Positions 17,493-28,110 are shown, numbered from the stretch's first letter. The stretch is DNA of 43,552 bases from Fusobacteriaceae bacterium (GCA_031272945.1 JAISST010000013.1:1-43552), one strand, 5' to 3'. The notes: generated by a model from the sequence alone, not told the origin. Numbers and translations: made by a program.

Positions 17493-20400
17493 ATGAGACG
17501 GGAAGAAAAGGGCTGGATTGCCAAATCCCTGAAAGCGATCGTAAAAAAGAGAAAAATCGGCTTTACGACGGCTCTTCTGATCACCTTTCTGATCTCGGGG
17601 CGGATTGCCTGTTCCTATGGGCGGAATGTTGACCCCGAAGAAAAGAATGAAAGAGAAATCCTCGCGGAAAGAATCGCCGATTTGCGGGGAGAAATAATGG
17701 ATATCATTGCCCGGAACGATGAACGGATCCGGGAATTGGAACGGGAACGGGATTTTTTGCTGCGACAGGCCGACTGGATCGCGAAGCCGGTCGGCCCCGG
17801 ACGTCTCGTTTCCGTGTCGGGCCGATGGGATGGGCAAAAGTCTCTCCGGAAAAACTGGGATGATACGGTAATCGGAGGGACCGCCGTCGACAACCAACGG
17901 GCCGCTTTTAACGAAACGGCGATTCCGCAAGGCGGCGACAACCCCTTGCAAAAAGCCGTGGACTATACGCTGCGCCGCCGGGGAGGAATCTCCGACGGCA
18001 ATCGGACGACGGGTTGGCTTACGAAGTCGGGCGCCTATACGGGAAATGTGAACGGGTATGATTATGAGGCGAAACTCATGATTCTACCCGCAGTGCGGAT
18101 TCCCGAAGCGGAAGCCGGGACCGCGCCCAAACTGACGTTTACGCTTCCCGCCGCGCCGGGTGTGACGCCTGTGACGCCGCCCCAAACCCTAGGGATTTCC
18201 ATCGGCGCCATAGCCGTACGGACCCCTGTCATCACGACGCCTTCCGTTGCGCCGCCTCCGGCCCTGACGCCGCCGGGAGTCGCTCCCGTCACTGTGGCGG
18301 AGCCTTCCGTGGCCGTCAAACCGGTAAAGATTGTCGTAAATCCTGTGACGCCGCAATTTTCGGTGACGCCGCAGATTCCGACCGTCACGGTCAAGGTCTC
18401 GACGCCCGAGACCATCGCGGAGCCAAATCCGGCCGATCCCAGCCGGCAGGTCAATCCCGTGACCCCCGATGCGGATCCCTTTTCGGATTTCAGCTGGGGC
18501 TGGCTCACCTCGGGGCAGACGGCAGCCAACAAGAATCTCAATGATCCCGTTCGCACGAATCCCCTCGGGGAAAATATCGACGTCACGGCGGGCGTCTTCT
18601 GGTCGGGCTGGAATCCCTTCACAAATCAGGAAGAGGACAGCGCCGGATACAAGGGAGCGGCCGAAGATACAAGCAATCACCCCAAGTCGGGTCTGAGCGG
18701 GGACAGGACCTTTGACCGGCGGCATCAGAGCATTATCAACTCCTATAACGGACGCTGGACTAAAGCCCCGGGCAATGTGATCCAAGGCGGCGAGTTCCAT
18801 GTAAAGGGCATGGCCGGGCAGGGAACCGCCGAAGGAACGGAAGCTTTTCATCTTGTGGGGGACGTCCATCTCGAAAACGTCACGGCCAACCTCTACGGCA
18901 AGGCGGCTTTTATCAACGCCGAATCCTTCCGGGGGGGGCAGACGACCATGCAAAACGTCACGATCCTTGTACGGGGCGATCAGAACACGATTTTTCATTT
19001 GAAGGGGAGTGATCCCGGTCAGGACGCGGGCGGATACAACGGGGGGCAGTTTTCGACGAAATTTGCCGGAAGCGCCGACATCAACGTCGAGACCAGAGGC
19101 AACAGCGTCTTTGCGGTCCGGAATTTCGCGGGCGGACTGCGCCTCGAAAACACTGGCTCCATTGATCTGAACGGCGCATCCAACATCGGCTTTTCCTTCC
19201 TGACCTGGGTACCCGACAAATCCAAATACATCGCCTCCCAGTTCAAAGACTACGTCAAGGGCGGCAACGACGGAGAAGGGAAGCTGGAAAGCTACATTCC
19301 CTATGTGAAGCTGGATCCCGCGAAACCCATGCAGTTGAACGGCGACGAGAACGTCGGCATCTTTTTCAGCGAAAAACTGCCGGGTCGGAGCTGGGACGTG
19401 GGCATTCACCAGGGCTATTTCGAGCTGTTTTTTGAGATCGGGACCGACGCGCCCGACCTGACTCGGGGAGATTTGAATGAGCCGGGGTATACGGCGGGGC
19501 TTACGGACGGCAGCGTCGGCGTCTACGCCGTATCGGGTCAGCGGATCGGCGTCAGCAGAGCCTCCCTGGCGAATCTGTCCTTTTTTGACCGGGATCCCGT
19601 TCATGACTTGATTTTTGATCGCTTCAAGATCACGTTCGGAGAAAAATCCCGCAACGGCTTCATGTTCCTCGTGAAAAACGGAACGGTTGTCGATATCCAA
19701 AACAAGACCCAGCAGCGCTTTTCTGACGGGGCGCAGGGAAGCGCCACGCCCGAGGCGCTGACCGGGGAGAATACCATCGTGGCCTATGCCGAAGGAACCT
19801 GGACCGATACGGGTACGGGTTTGAAGGGCGTTCCCAACGGCTCTCCCACGGAGATCAAAGTGGCCCAGGACCTCGATATGGTCAGCAAAAACGGCATCGC
19901 CTGGTTTGCCGAGACCGGGGGTAAAATCTCAGTCAAAGCCGATACCACCGCTTGGGGAAGGAATTCCATTGTCGCCTACGCCCGGGACGGCGGCTTCGTG
20001 GAGATCACGGGAAACGTCACGGCGGAAGACGGCATTGTCGGACGGGCTCCGGACCGATTCGGCAATATCGGCGCTTTCGCCGGAGCGGACGGAGAGGTCA
20101 GCATTACAGGGAATACCGTCGTCAACGGCATCGGGGCCTTTGCCAACGGGATCGGCGCGAGAATCGCTCTGAGCGGCGCGGCCAATGAGATCCGCACGGG
20201 AACAAACGGCGCTCTTGATGCGCTGAACGGCGGAACCATAGACTTCGGCGGCGGAACCATCATTCACCGGGAAAACCAGCCCGGCGATCATGCCGGGGAA
20301 CTGGCTTTTTTTGCCGACAGACAGTCCAGCATCAATTTTACGGGCCCCACGACATTGCAACTTTATCACGGCGTGGCCTTTTACGGCGACAAGACCGACT

Positions 20401-23400
20401 ACGCCGCTTCTCTGGGCGCGGGCGCCCGTTACAACGGCATGGGCAATGTGGACGTCGTCCTCATGGAGCACGGCGTGAATTTGGGCGTATTCCGGGATCT
20501 GGCCATAGACTGGCGGGACGTGAGCGCAGGGGGCGCCTCCAAAACAGCCGAGCAGCATTACCTGGACCAGATCGAGCAGGTCCCCCAGGTGCGGAACATC
20601 GACCCCAACGGAAAATGGTACTACAGTTATCTCGAGGGAGGAACGCTCCAAATCGGCAAGAATGTCAATCTCGACGAATTTTCTCAGGGAACGGTCAAGG
20701 GGAATGATCCCTTCACCGATATTACCATGGAGAGGGAGCGGGTGACGATTGAAGCGGGGATCACGGTGGAATCGAAGACGGGCCTCGGGCTTTCCATGGG
20801 GTCCAACGACAGCGCCAATGTCGGCGGAAAGAACGCCGAAAGCGGCTTTGACAACCGGGGGCGCGTCAACGTCTCCGGCGGCAATGCCATCGGGCTTTTC
20901 GTGAGCTACGGCCACATCCTCAATGGCGGCGACATCATCGTGGACGGTTCCATCGCGGCGGCGGGCGCCAACGGCAGTCGGTTGAAGAATGACGGCGCCA
21001 TTGTCGTCAACGGGACCGGGATCGGTATGGCCGGCATGTCCCGGAAAGTGACGGCCGCGGGAACGCCGGATTTGCCCGAGATGTACGGCACAGACGCCGG
21101 GGATCCGGCGACGGATCTGATCAGCCTGCACAATGCCGGAAGCATTACGGTGGCAGGTCAGGGCGGCGTCGGTCTTTACGCAGACAACAACACAGGTCCC
21201 GCAGGATCCAAAACCCGTGTCCGGGTTGAAAACAGCGGAAGCATTGCCGTCGGCGAAAAGGGCGTGGGAATCTTTGTCAAAGGGACGGACGACGGCGGAG
21301 TCATCCTGCTCACCAATAACGGAAACGCCGAAATCCGCGCAGGGAAAGACGGCATCGGCGTCTATGGGGAAAACAGCGACGTGATTCTTGGCGGCAGCCA
21401 AGCTTATGAACTTGTGACCGAAGACAACGGAATCGGGATTCTCCTGAAGGGAACGGGAACACTGAGTCCCGGATCACTCCGGATGAGCTATCAGGGGTCT
21501 CTGACAGGGGCGGCCTCCACGCTGGTGTGGGAAGGGGCGCCCGGAGAAACGCTCGCCAACGCAACGAACCTTGAAATCGTCTCTCCGCCCGGAATGACGG
21601 GCGCCGTATCGGGGATTTACGCCTCGGGCGGCGGTACATTGACGAATTCCGGCGCGATAACCGCCGGTTCCGCCGGCGCTTACGGCATCATCTCCCGGGG
21701 GACGGACATTGTGAACGGAAGTCGCGTCGTCACAGGTCGGCCCAAGGGGCAGGGCGGCGTCGGGTTTTATATCACCGACGCCGGAATCGATACGCCCGGA
21801 GACATGATCGCCGTGGAAGGGGAAAAGGGCGTCGGCGTCTATGTGAAAAACGACGCCCTCGGCGCGGATAAGGCGCTCCTTTTGAAAAAAGGGAACGGTC
21901 CATTGGAAGTAAAAGGGAAAAGCGGCATCGGTTTTTACGGGAACGATAGTGAAACGAATTCCCGGCTGATTCTGGCCGGCGAAACGGACGTGACGCTGAC
22001 TCCTTCCGTCTCGGCCGCCGACCGGCGGATCGGTCTCGCTCTGGAAGGGATGGAGAATCCATCCAACAAAGCGACGGGCCTCTATACCCTCGGGGGATCC
22101 GCCACGGAAGGCGCCAATACCGGCATCTACATGAAAAACTCGTTTTTGACCTTTGGCGGAAACCTGCAAATTCGGGGCGTGCAAAATATAGGAATTGCCG
22201 TCAATACCCAAGGAAACGGCGCGAGCACATTGCTTTTGGACGGCGTCTCCGTCGACGCGACGACGGAATCCATGGCGGGAAATGATCTCAATGTAGGCGT
22301 ATACGGATCCGGCCCAAAGGTCTCCATCATTGCCGCGAACCCGGCGACCCTCAGGATTTCCCCCAACGGCGCGGGGATCTATTTGAAAGGGGACGCTTCT
22401 TCTCATGTGAGCGGCGACATCACGGCGGAGCTTTCGTCGGAAGCGGGCGGCAAATCCGGAATCGCCCTCTATCTGGAAGGGGGAGCCGCCTATGGCGGAG
22501 GCGTGCTGACCCTGAGCTCAAGCCACACGGTTGTGGACGCCGCGGGGAATCCCATCCGTCCCGTGGGGGCCTTCTACGGCGCGGACGCCGTGAAAAACGA
22601 CGGCAGAATCGTCATTGCCCCGGGGAGCGGAGATATCGTGGGACTCTATGAAAAAAGCGATGTTCCCTTTACGAATCACGGCGAGATCGTGATCGGCGCC
22701 AAGGGCATCGGCGCGGTCTTTTCGGGCGGAGATGTCACGAACCTCGGCCATATTCAAATTGACGGCGACGGGGCTTACGGCCTGTACTGGAAAGGCGGCC
22801 GTTCAAGAAACGCCGGGAACATGGAGGCCAAGGGGAATGATACGGTGGCCCTGATCGCCGACGGCCCGGGAACGACGGTCACAAATGAGGGAACGATCCG
22901 GGTGGACAAGGCCTCGGGCATTGCCCTCTACAGCGAGCAGGGGGCCGCTCTCGCAAACGCCCCGGCGGGCGTAATCGACGCGAAAGCGGCGGGAACGGCC
23001 GCTTATACCCGGGGCGGGATTCTTGAAAACGCCGGGACCATAGAAACGAATCTTGTGGGAATTTACGCCGACGAAGGAGGGGAAGCCCTGCTGTCGGGAG
23101 GCGTCATCCGCACGGGAAGCGCGGGTCTGTACGCCACGGGCCGGGACGCCGCCGGAAAAGCTTCCAGGGCGTTGCTCACAGGCGGGTCCGTCGCAGGCGT
23201 CACAGGGGCCGCCGGTCTTACGGGGGCTTATGCCGGAAACGGGGCGGAGCTCATTTTGAAAGGCGCGACGGTGAATCTGACCGGCGCCCGGAGTACGGGC
23301 CTGCGTCTCGAAAAGGCGGCGGGACAGCTGCTCAGCGGCAATCTGTTGCTCGGTGAAAGCGGCGTAGGGATTTACGCCCTCGAAAGCGCTCTGGATTTTT

Positions 23401-26400
23401 CAGGCTTTTCGGGGCGAGTGAGCCTCGGCGCCAAAGGCATCGGCATTTACGCGGAAAATACGACCTTTGCCGGAAACGCCCCCTTCCGCCTGACTTATGG
23501 GGGCGTGACGGGAGACAAGGGCATGGGCATTTACTACCGGGGGACGACGCCGGTCACAAACGGAATTTCCGTAGTCCATGAGGCGGGCGGTTCCAATCTT
23601 GTGCATCTTTACGCCGACGGCGTTCCCGTAATCAATACGGCCCATCAGGAAATTCTGCAAGAGGGCATAGGATTTTTCATCGACAACGGTTCCGTCTCGG
23701 GCAACAGCGGAAAATTGACGCTCCGGGGTGAAAGTACCATCGGGATCTTCGTGGACAAAAGCGATCCCGCCGCCTCCGGGACCTCGACGCTGACGAATCC
23801 CGGGACCATCGAGGGGACGCCGGTCCCGCCCGGCGGAAGCAAAGTCGGCGTATACATTAAAAGCGGCGATTTGAGCGGAAGCGGGGCCTACAATTTTGAC
23901 ATCGACGGCGGCGTGGGATTCTATCTCGAAGCTTCCGCGGTCACCTGGACCGGTATGCTGCGCATTCGGGCGGAAGCGACGGCCGATGACAGGGCCATCG
24001 GAATCTATGCGGCCCATCCGGTGACGGGAACGCTCCGGAACGGAATTTCCGTGGAAGGCGCCGGGGCCGTGGGACTCTATTTGGCCACGGACGGAATCAC
24101 AGGCGCGTCGGTGGATTACGCCGGAACCCTTTCGGTCACGTCGCCTGCCTCCCCTCTCGGACGGGCCATCGGAGCGCTGCTGGATACGGGATCAAGTCTC
24201 AAGCTCCTGCCCGGCGCTGCCGTTTCCATAGGAGGCGCGGACAATATCGGCTTTTATCTGAAACCCGGCGCTTCTTTGGATGTATCGGGAGGCAACGTGA
24301 CAAATACCCCCGACGGAATATTCGCCTACCTTGAGGACGGCTCGCTTCATTTCGGCGCCGCGAATTCCTTTACGATCAACTACGCCAATGCGGCCGTAAG
24401 CGGGCCTTCAGGCCGGATCACAAACGATACGGTCCTCCATGTGGGGACCGGCGGATTGAGAGCCGCGGATCACGCGACGATCGTCAACAATCCCGGCGGA
24501 CTTTTGGAAAGCGCCGTTCCCGGGGCAATGGGCATTTCAGGCTCGGAGGGCGCGATGGTCGCAAATGGCGGCGATATTTCCCTGACGGGAGAGAAATCTG
24601 TCGCCATCTATGCCGGCAGCGGCGCCAAGGCCACATCTTCGGGAAGTATCACGGTCGGTGAAAAATCCGTCGCCTATTACGTCGGAAGCGATGCGGGGAC
24701 CGGGCGGTCGGAAATCCAGGCGGCCGGGCCCACGACTCTCGGCAGGGGCTCCGTGCTCTTTTACGGAGCGGGCGGCGACATCCGCTGGACCGGAGGCGAT
24801 ATCAGCCTTTCGGACGAATCGGCCGGCCTTGTCCTTTCGGGGGCGGGGGCGACCGCCGATTTCGGGGGCGCGATTCTCGCTACGGGTGAAAGAGGCGTCG
24901 GCGTCTGTCTTAAAGCTGACGGGGAATATGCGCGCATTTCCAATCTCGCGGGGATTTCGGCGGGAAAAGACGGAACGGCCATATTTGCCGAAAACGGAAA
25001 GCCTGTGGTCTCCGCTGTTCCGATTACGCTCGGGGCAGGGGCTGCCGGCGTCTTTGCCGCCGGCGCCGCATCGGTCTCCTATGGAGGGACCATGCGCTCT
25101 TCCGAAGAATCGGCCCGCGGCATTCTCTCCACCGGGGGCGGAGCTGTTTCTCATGACGGAAACATGACTCTTTCAGGCTTGTCTTCGGTCGGCATCTACG
25201 GAAAGAATTCGGCGGGGATCACCAACGGCTCTTCAGCCCTGATCGAAGTCGGCCCGGGTACCGATGCGGCCTCGGCTGTAGCCCTTTACGGAGACGGGAC
25301 CGGGAATACGGTCAATGAGGGGACCATCGCTCTCAAAAGCTACGGCGCCGGAATATACGCCAATATCGGAAACGCCGTGAACAGAGGGATTCTCACGGGA
25401 AGCGGGGACAACAATACCGGACTTTACGTGAAAGGAGGCGACGTGGTAAATGAAGGCGCCATCCTGTTGGGGAACGCTTCCAACGGCGTTTACGCCGAAG
25501 ACGGAACCCTTACAAACACAGGCGACGTCACGACCGGCGGAGAAAAATCCTCGGGTCTCTACGGGGCGGGATCCGCCCGGGTCAGCCACCTGGGCGGGAC
25601 CGTCGCCGTGGGGGACCGCTCCGTCGGCGTCGCCTCCGAAGCGGGAGATCTTCTGGTGGAAAGCGGGGCTGCCGTCGCAGCGGGGAAGGAATCGACCTAT
25701 GTCTATACGAAAAGCGGGACCGCGAGCCTCAAAAACGATCTCATCCTCTCGGACTACAGCGCCGGAATGTCTACCCGGGACGGCAGAGCCGTCAACTATG
25801 CGAAAATCACAGCGGGACGCTCCCTTATGGGGCAAGGGAGCGAAAAGATATCGGCCGCCATGGCGACCGGCGCCGTGGACGCCTCGGGAAATCCCCTCGG
25901 CGGCGGGACCCTGATCAACAGGGGGACCATCGACGTTCCCTATGATTTCGGCGTCGGAATGCTCGCCAACAATCCGACGGCACGGGCGGAGAACTACGGC
26001 GTGATTACGGTCTCGGGCAAGGACGCCTACGGAATGGAGGGAAGCGGCCGGGCGAATCTGTCAAACCACGGGACGATCCATGTGACCGGGGAAGCCGCCC
26101 GGGGCATGGCGGGAACCGCCGGCGCCGTCGTGACAAATGAAGCCGGCGGGAAAATAATCGTAAGCGGAAGCGGCGCGGAAGGTATTTATGTCTCCAATGG
26201 CGGTCTCGTCCGCAACGACGGCGTCATAGAGATTGACAGCGGCGGCGCGGCGGGCATCTGTCTCGGCCAGGGAGGCCTTCTGCAAAACAGCGGAACGATC
26301 ATTGTTCGCAACGGCGGCGTGGATATCGTCAATACCTCTTCGGGATCCAGCAGCGTGGGACGGATCAAAATTGACGACGACGGCCCCATGATAACCGTGG

Positions 26401-27845
26401 GAGACGTGGTCTACGACGCTCCGACCCTCATAAACGGCGGCTATATCAACTTCGAAGACAAGGCCCTCGATTTCGGCGCCGTCAGAATCGCATCCACCGA
26501 GGGGAATATCGGCACAATCAGCGCCAGGGATTTTTCCGCGGGAAAATTCATCGTCCTTCCCAACGCCACGCAGGGAAACAATCTGCCAATCCGGATTGTA
26601 CAGTATTTGAAAGGCGTCCGGAACATGCCCAACAACGGGTCGATTACGGCGGTATCCCATTCGGTGAGCTGGATCGCCGATTTGCGGGCCGATCCCAAAG
26701 ATCCCGACGCCTATCGGATCATTCTGGTAAAGATACCTTATGCGGAACTGGCGGCAGGAACAAATGCGCTTGAATTCGGAAAAGGACTCGACGCCATCTA
26801 TGAGCCCGCCCGGGGCAAGGAACTCCGGATGTTTGACGCGCTGGACCTCATATCCGACAAGAGCGAGTTGGCCGCTACGTTTGACATGGAACTTCGGGGA
26901 AATTACTACGCGGATCTGCAGCGCAGGGCGCTCCATGTGGGAGAAGTATTCGAAAGCGCTTACGACAGGTTGCGGGGCCGTGAACTTTACGTCAAAGAAC
27001 GTACAAAGATCGGCGCCATCGTATCGGGCGGAAACGCCCGGGACAAAAATCCCGGTGTGGAAGACTACGACAGCCGGTCGGAAGGCTTCCTTGTAATCCG
27101 GGAAAAAGACGCGGGTAAGCCCGGAAGCGTTCGGGATCTCAGCCTGGGTTTCGCACGAACCCGCTTTGACTACAAGACCGGTTCACGGGATACAGCCTGG
27201 AGCCTCGATCTCGGGGCCGGCTATGGAAAAGACCTCGGCCGGTCGGGGCGTCTGCGCTGGGAAAGCAGGGCGGAAGTGATCGGTACGTACCACGAATCCG
27301 AACGCAAAATCCATCTGAGCAACGGGATCTGGACAAACAGCGCCGATCATTACTCGGGACTCCTGTTGTGGAGAAACAAACTGCGCTACGGATTTCCGGA
27401 AATGAACGGAGGCGCCATCCGGGCGGGACTGTCCCTGGGCCTTGATCTTGGATACGGGAAATTACAGGGATTCCGGGAGAAAGGCGACGGCATCCGGCTC
27501 GAAATTCGGGAAAAGGAAATCCGTGTGGCCAGGCCCTGGACGGGGTTGGATTTCACGGTGAGCAAAGCGACCGCAAAGGGGAAGTGGATCCTCAGCGGCG
27601 ACGTCCGGGTCGCCCGGGAAACGGGAACCGTGTATGACGGACCCAACGAAGCCCGGATCAGTGGGACGGACGCAGATTATTACGATCTGGAGCAGCCGGA
27701 GGAACCCCGCTGGGACGTAGGCTTCGGCCTGCGGCTCGCCCGGGAGACCCGGCGCGGGAGTTCCATAGGAGTTTTCGCGGCCAGACACACAGGCGATCGG
27801 GATACGATCACATACGGCGTGGATTTTCTGTTTCGATTCCAGTAA
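17493..27845 (+). CDS. Giant type Va autotransporter adhesin, RadD-like (about 3450 aa)
   Basis: N-terminus MRREEKGWIAKSLKAIVKKRKIGFTTALLITFLISG resembles the fusobacterial autotransporter N-terminal domain; Pro/Thr-rich segment; long G[IV]G[IV][YF]-repeat passenger; C-terminal beta-barrel (DLSLGFARTRFDYKTGSRDTAWSLDLGAGYGK...DFLFRFQ). ATG at 17493 has RBS AAGGAGG. Confidence 0.9.
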   Translation: MRREEKGWIAKSLKAIVKKRKIGFTTALLITFLISGRIACSYGRNVDPEEKNEREILAERIADLRGEIMDIIARNDERIRELERERDFLLRQADWIAKPVGPGRLVSVSGRWDGQKSLRKNWDDTVIGGTAVDNQRAAFNETAIPQGGDNPLQKAVDYTLRRRGGISDGNRTTGWLTKSGAYTGNVNGYDYEAKLMILPAVRIPEAEAGTAPKLTFTLPAAPGVTPVTPPQTLGISIGAIAVRTPVITTPSVAPPPALTPPGVAPVTVAEPSVAVKPVKIVVNPVTPQFSVTPQIPTVTVKVSTPETIAEPNPADPSRQVNPVTPDADPFSDFSWGWLTSGQTAANKNLNDPVRTNPLGENIDVTAGVFWSGWNPFTNQEEDSAGYKGAAEDTSNHPKSGLSGDRTFDRRHQSIINSYNGRWTKAPGNVIQGGEFHVKGMAGQGTAEGTEAFHLVGDVHLENVTANLYGKAAFINAESFRGGQTTMQNVTILVRGDQNTIFHLKGSDPGQDAGGYNGGQFSTKFAGSADINVETRGNSVFAVRNFAGGLRLENTGSIDLNGASNIGFSFLTWVPDKSKYIASQFKDYVKGGNDGEGKLESYIPYVKLDPAKPMQLNGDENVGIFFSEKLPGRSWDVGIHQGYFELFFEIGTDAPDLTRGDLNEPGYTAGLTDGSVGVYAVSGQRIGVSRASLANLSFFDRDPVHDLIFDRFKITFGEKSRNGFMFLVKNGTVVDIQNKTQQRFSDGAQGSATPEALTGENTIVAYAEGTWTDTGTGLKGVPNGSPTEIKVAQDLDMVSKNGIAWFAETGGKISVKADTTAWGRNSIVAYARDGGFVEITGNVTAEDGIVGRAPDRFGNIGAFAGADGEVSITGNTVVNGIGAFANGIGARIALSGAANEIRTGTNGALDALNGGTIDFGGGTIIHRENQPGDHAGELAFFADRQSSINFTGPTTLQLYHGVAFYGDKTDYAASLGAGARYNGMGNVDVVLMEHGVNLGVFRDLAIDWRDVSAGGASKTAEQHYLDQIEQVPQVRNIDPNGKWYYSYLEGGTLQIGKNVNLDEFSQGTVKGNDPFTDITMERERVTIEAGITVESKTGLGLSMGSNDSANVGGKNAESGFDNRGRVNVSGGNAIGLFVSYGHILNGGDIIVDGSIAAAGANGSRLKNDGAIVVNGTGIGMAGMSRKVTAAGTPDLPEMYGTDAGDPATDLISLHNAGSITVAGQGGVGLYADNNTGPAGSKTRVRVENSGSIAVGEKGVGIFVKGTDDGGVILLTNNGNAEIRAGKDGIGVYGENSDVILGGSQAYELVTEDNGIGILLKGTGTLSPGSLRMSYQGSLTGAASTLVWEGAPGETLANATNLEIVSPPGMTGAVSGIYASGGGTLTNSGAITAGSAGAYGIISRGTDIVNGSRVVTGRPKGQGGVGFYITDAGIDTPGDMIAVEGEKGVGVYVKNDALGADKALLLKKGNGPLEVKGKSGIGFYGNDSETNSRLILAGETDVTLTPSVSAADRRIGLALEGMENPSNKATGLYTLGGSATEGANTGIYMKNSFLTFGGNLQIRGVQNIGIAVNTQGNGASTLLLDGVSVDATTESMAGNDLNVGVYGSGPKVSIIAANPATLRISPNGAGIYLKGDASSHVSGDITAELSSEAGGKSGIALYLEGGAAYGGGVLTLSSSHTVVDAAGNPIRPVGAFYGADAVKNDGRIVIAPGSGDIVGLYEKSDVPFTNHGEIVIGAKGIGAVFSGGDVTNLGHIQIDGDGAYGLYWKGGRSRNAGNMEAKGNDTVALIADGPGTTVTNEGTIRVDKASGIALYSEQGAALANAPAGVIDAKAAGTAAYTRGGILENAGTIETNLVGIYADEGGEALLSGGVIRTGSAGLYATGRDAAGKASRALLTGGSVAGVTGAAGLTGAYAGNGAELILKGATVNLTGARSTGLRLEKAAGQLLSGNLLLGESGVGIYALESALDFSGFSGRVSLGAKGIGIYAENTTFAGNAPFRLTYGGVTGDKGMGIYYRGTTPVTNGISVVHEAGGSNLVHLYADGVPVINTAHQEILQEGIGFFIDNGSVSGNSGKLTLRGESTIGIFVDKSDPAASGTSTLTNPGTIEGTPVPPGGSKVGVYIKSGDLSGSGAYNFDIDGGVGFYLEASAVTWTGMLRIRAEATADDRAIGIYAAHPVTGTLRNGISVEGAGAVGLYLATDGITGASVDYAGTLSVTSPASPLGRAIGALLDTGSSLKLLPGAAVSIGGADNIGFYLKPGASLDVSGGNVTNTPDGIFAYLEDGSLHFGAANSFTINYANAAVSGPSGRITNDTVLHVGTGGLRAADHATIVNNPGGLLESAVPGAMGISGSEGAMVANGGDISLTGEKSVAIYAGSGAKATSSGSITVGEKSVAYYVGSDAGTGRSEIQAAGPTTLGRGSVLFYGAGGDIRWTGGDISLSDESAGLVLSGAGATADFGGAILATGERGVGVCLKADGEYARISNLAGISAGKDGTAIFAENGKPVVSAVPITLGAGAAGVFAAGAASVSYGGTMRSSEESARGILSTGGGAVSHDGNMTLSGLSSVGIYGKNSAGITNGSSALIEVGPGTDAASAVALYGDGTGNTVNEGTIALKSYGAGIYANIGNAVNRGILTGSGDNNTGLYVKGGDVVNEGAILLGNASNGVYAEDGTLTNTGDVTTGGEKSSGLYGAGSARVSHLGGTVAVGDRSVGVASEAGDLLVESGAAVAAGKESTYVYTKSGTASLKNDLILSDYSAGMSTRDGRAVNYAKITAGRSLMGQGSEKISAAMATGAVDASGNPLGGGTLINRGTIDVPYDFGVGMLANNPTARAENYGVITVSGKDAYGMEGSGRANLSNHGTIHVTGEAARGMAGTAGAVVTNEAGGKIIVSGSGAEGIYVSNGGLVRNDGVIEIDSGGAAGICLGQGGLLQNSGTIIVRNGGVDIVNTSSGSSSVGRIKIDDDGPMITVGDVVYDAPTLINGGYINFEDKALDFGAVRIASTEGNIGTISARDFSAGKFIVLPNATQGNNLPIRIVQYLKGVRNMPNNGSITAVSHSVSWIADLRADPKDPDAYRIILVKIPYAELAAGTNALEFGKGLDAIYEPARGKELRMFDALDLISDKSELAATFDMELRGNYYADLQRRALHVGEVFESAYDRLRGRELYVKERTKIGAIVSGGNARDKNPGVEDYDSRSEGFLVIREKDAGKPGSVRDLSLGFARTRFDYKTGSRDTAWSLDLGAGYGKDLGRSGRLRWESRAEVIGTYHESERKIHLSNGIWTNSADHYSGLLLWRNKLRYGFPEMNGGAIRAGLSLGLDLGYGKLQGFREKGDGIRLEIREKEIRVARPWTGLDFTVSKATAKGKWILSGDVRVARETGTVYDGPNEARISGTDADYYDLEQPEEPRWDVGFGLRLARETRRGSSIGVFAARHTGDRDTITYGVDFLFRFQ

Positions 27846-27861
27846 ATTTCATTCTCAAAGG

Positions 27862-27900
27862 AAAAAGGATATGTTCTGATTCAGGACATATCCTTTTTTT
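27862..27900 (+). terminator. Rho-independent terminator of the autotransporter
   Basis: AAAAAGGATATGT-TCTGATTCAGG-ACATATCCTTTTTTT. Confidence 0.88.
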
Positions 27901-28080
27901 GTCGGACAAAAATGGGAAGGTCAAAAAGTCTCTTCTTTCCGTCATATCAAAAATCTGGTAATATGGTTCTATTATTTTAATACGAAGTTCTGAAAAAAAC
28001 GGAACATATTAGTAAATTTTCGTACAATCGTCTGAGAATCAAACAGTTTTGACTTTTTTTTTGAAAAAAAATTGAATTTG

Positions 28081-28110
28081 TTGACAATCTTATTCATAAT
28101 TTAGTATACT
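28081..28110 (+). promoter_or_regulatory. Sigma70-like promoter of the liv operon (TTGACA-18-TATACT)
   Basis: Perfect -35 and near-consensus -10, upstream of the first binding protein. Confidence 0.75.

Noticed and set aside
18189-21401. Large minus-strand ORFs (503 and 490 aa) opposite the autotransporter
   Set aside because: Low-complexity mirror of the autotransporter codons, same codon register, no recognisable domain or RBS.
28019-28031. 13-mer TTCGTACAATCGT shared with 43317-43329, both intergenic
   Set aside because: Matches of this length are expected by chance several times in a 43-kb window; no symmetry or conserved spacing to a promoter.
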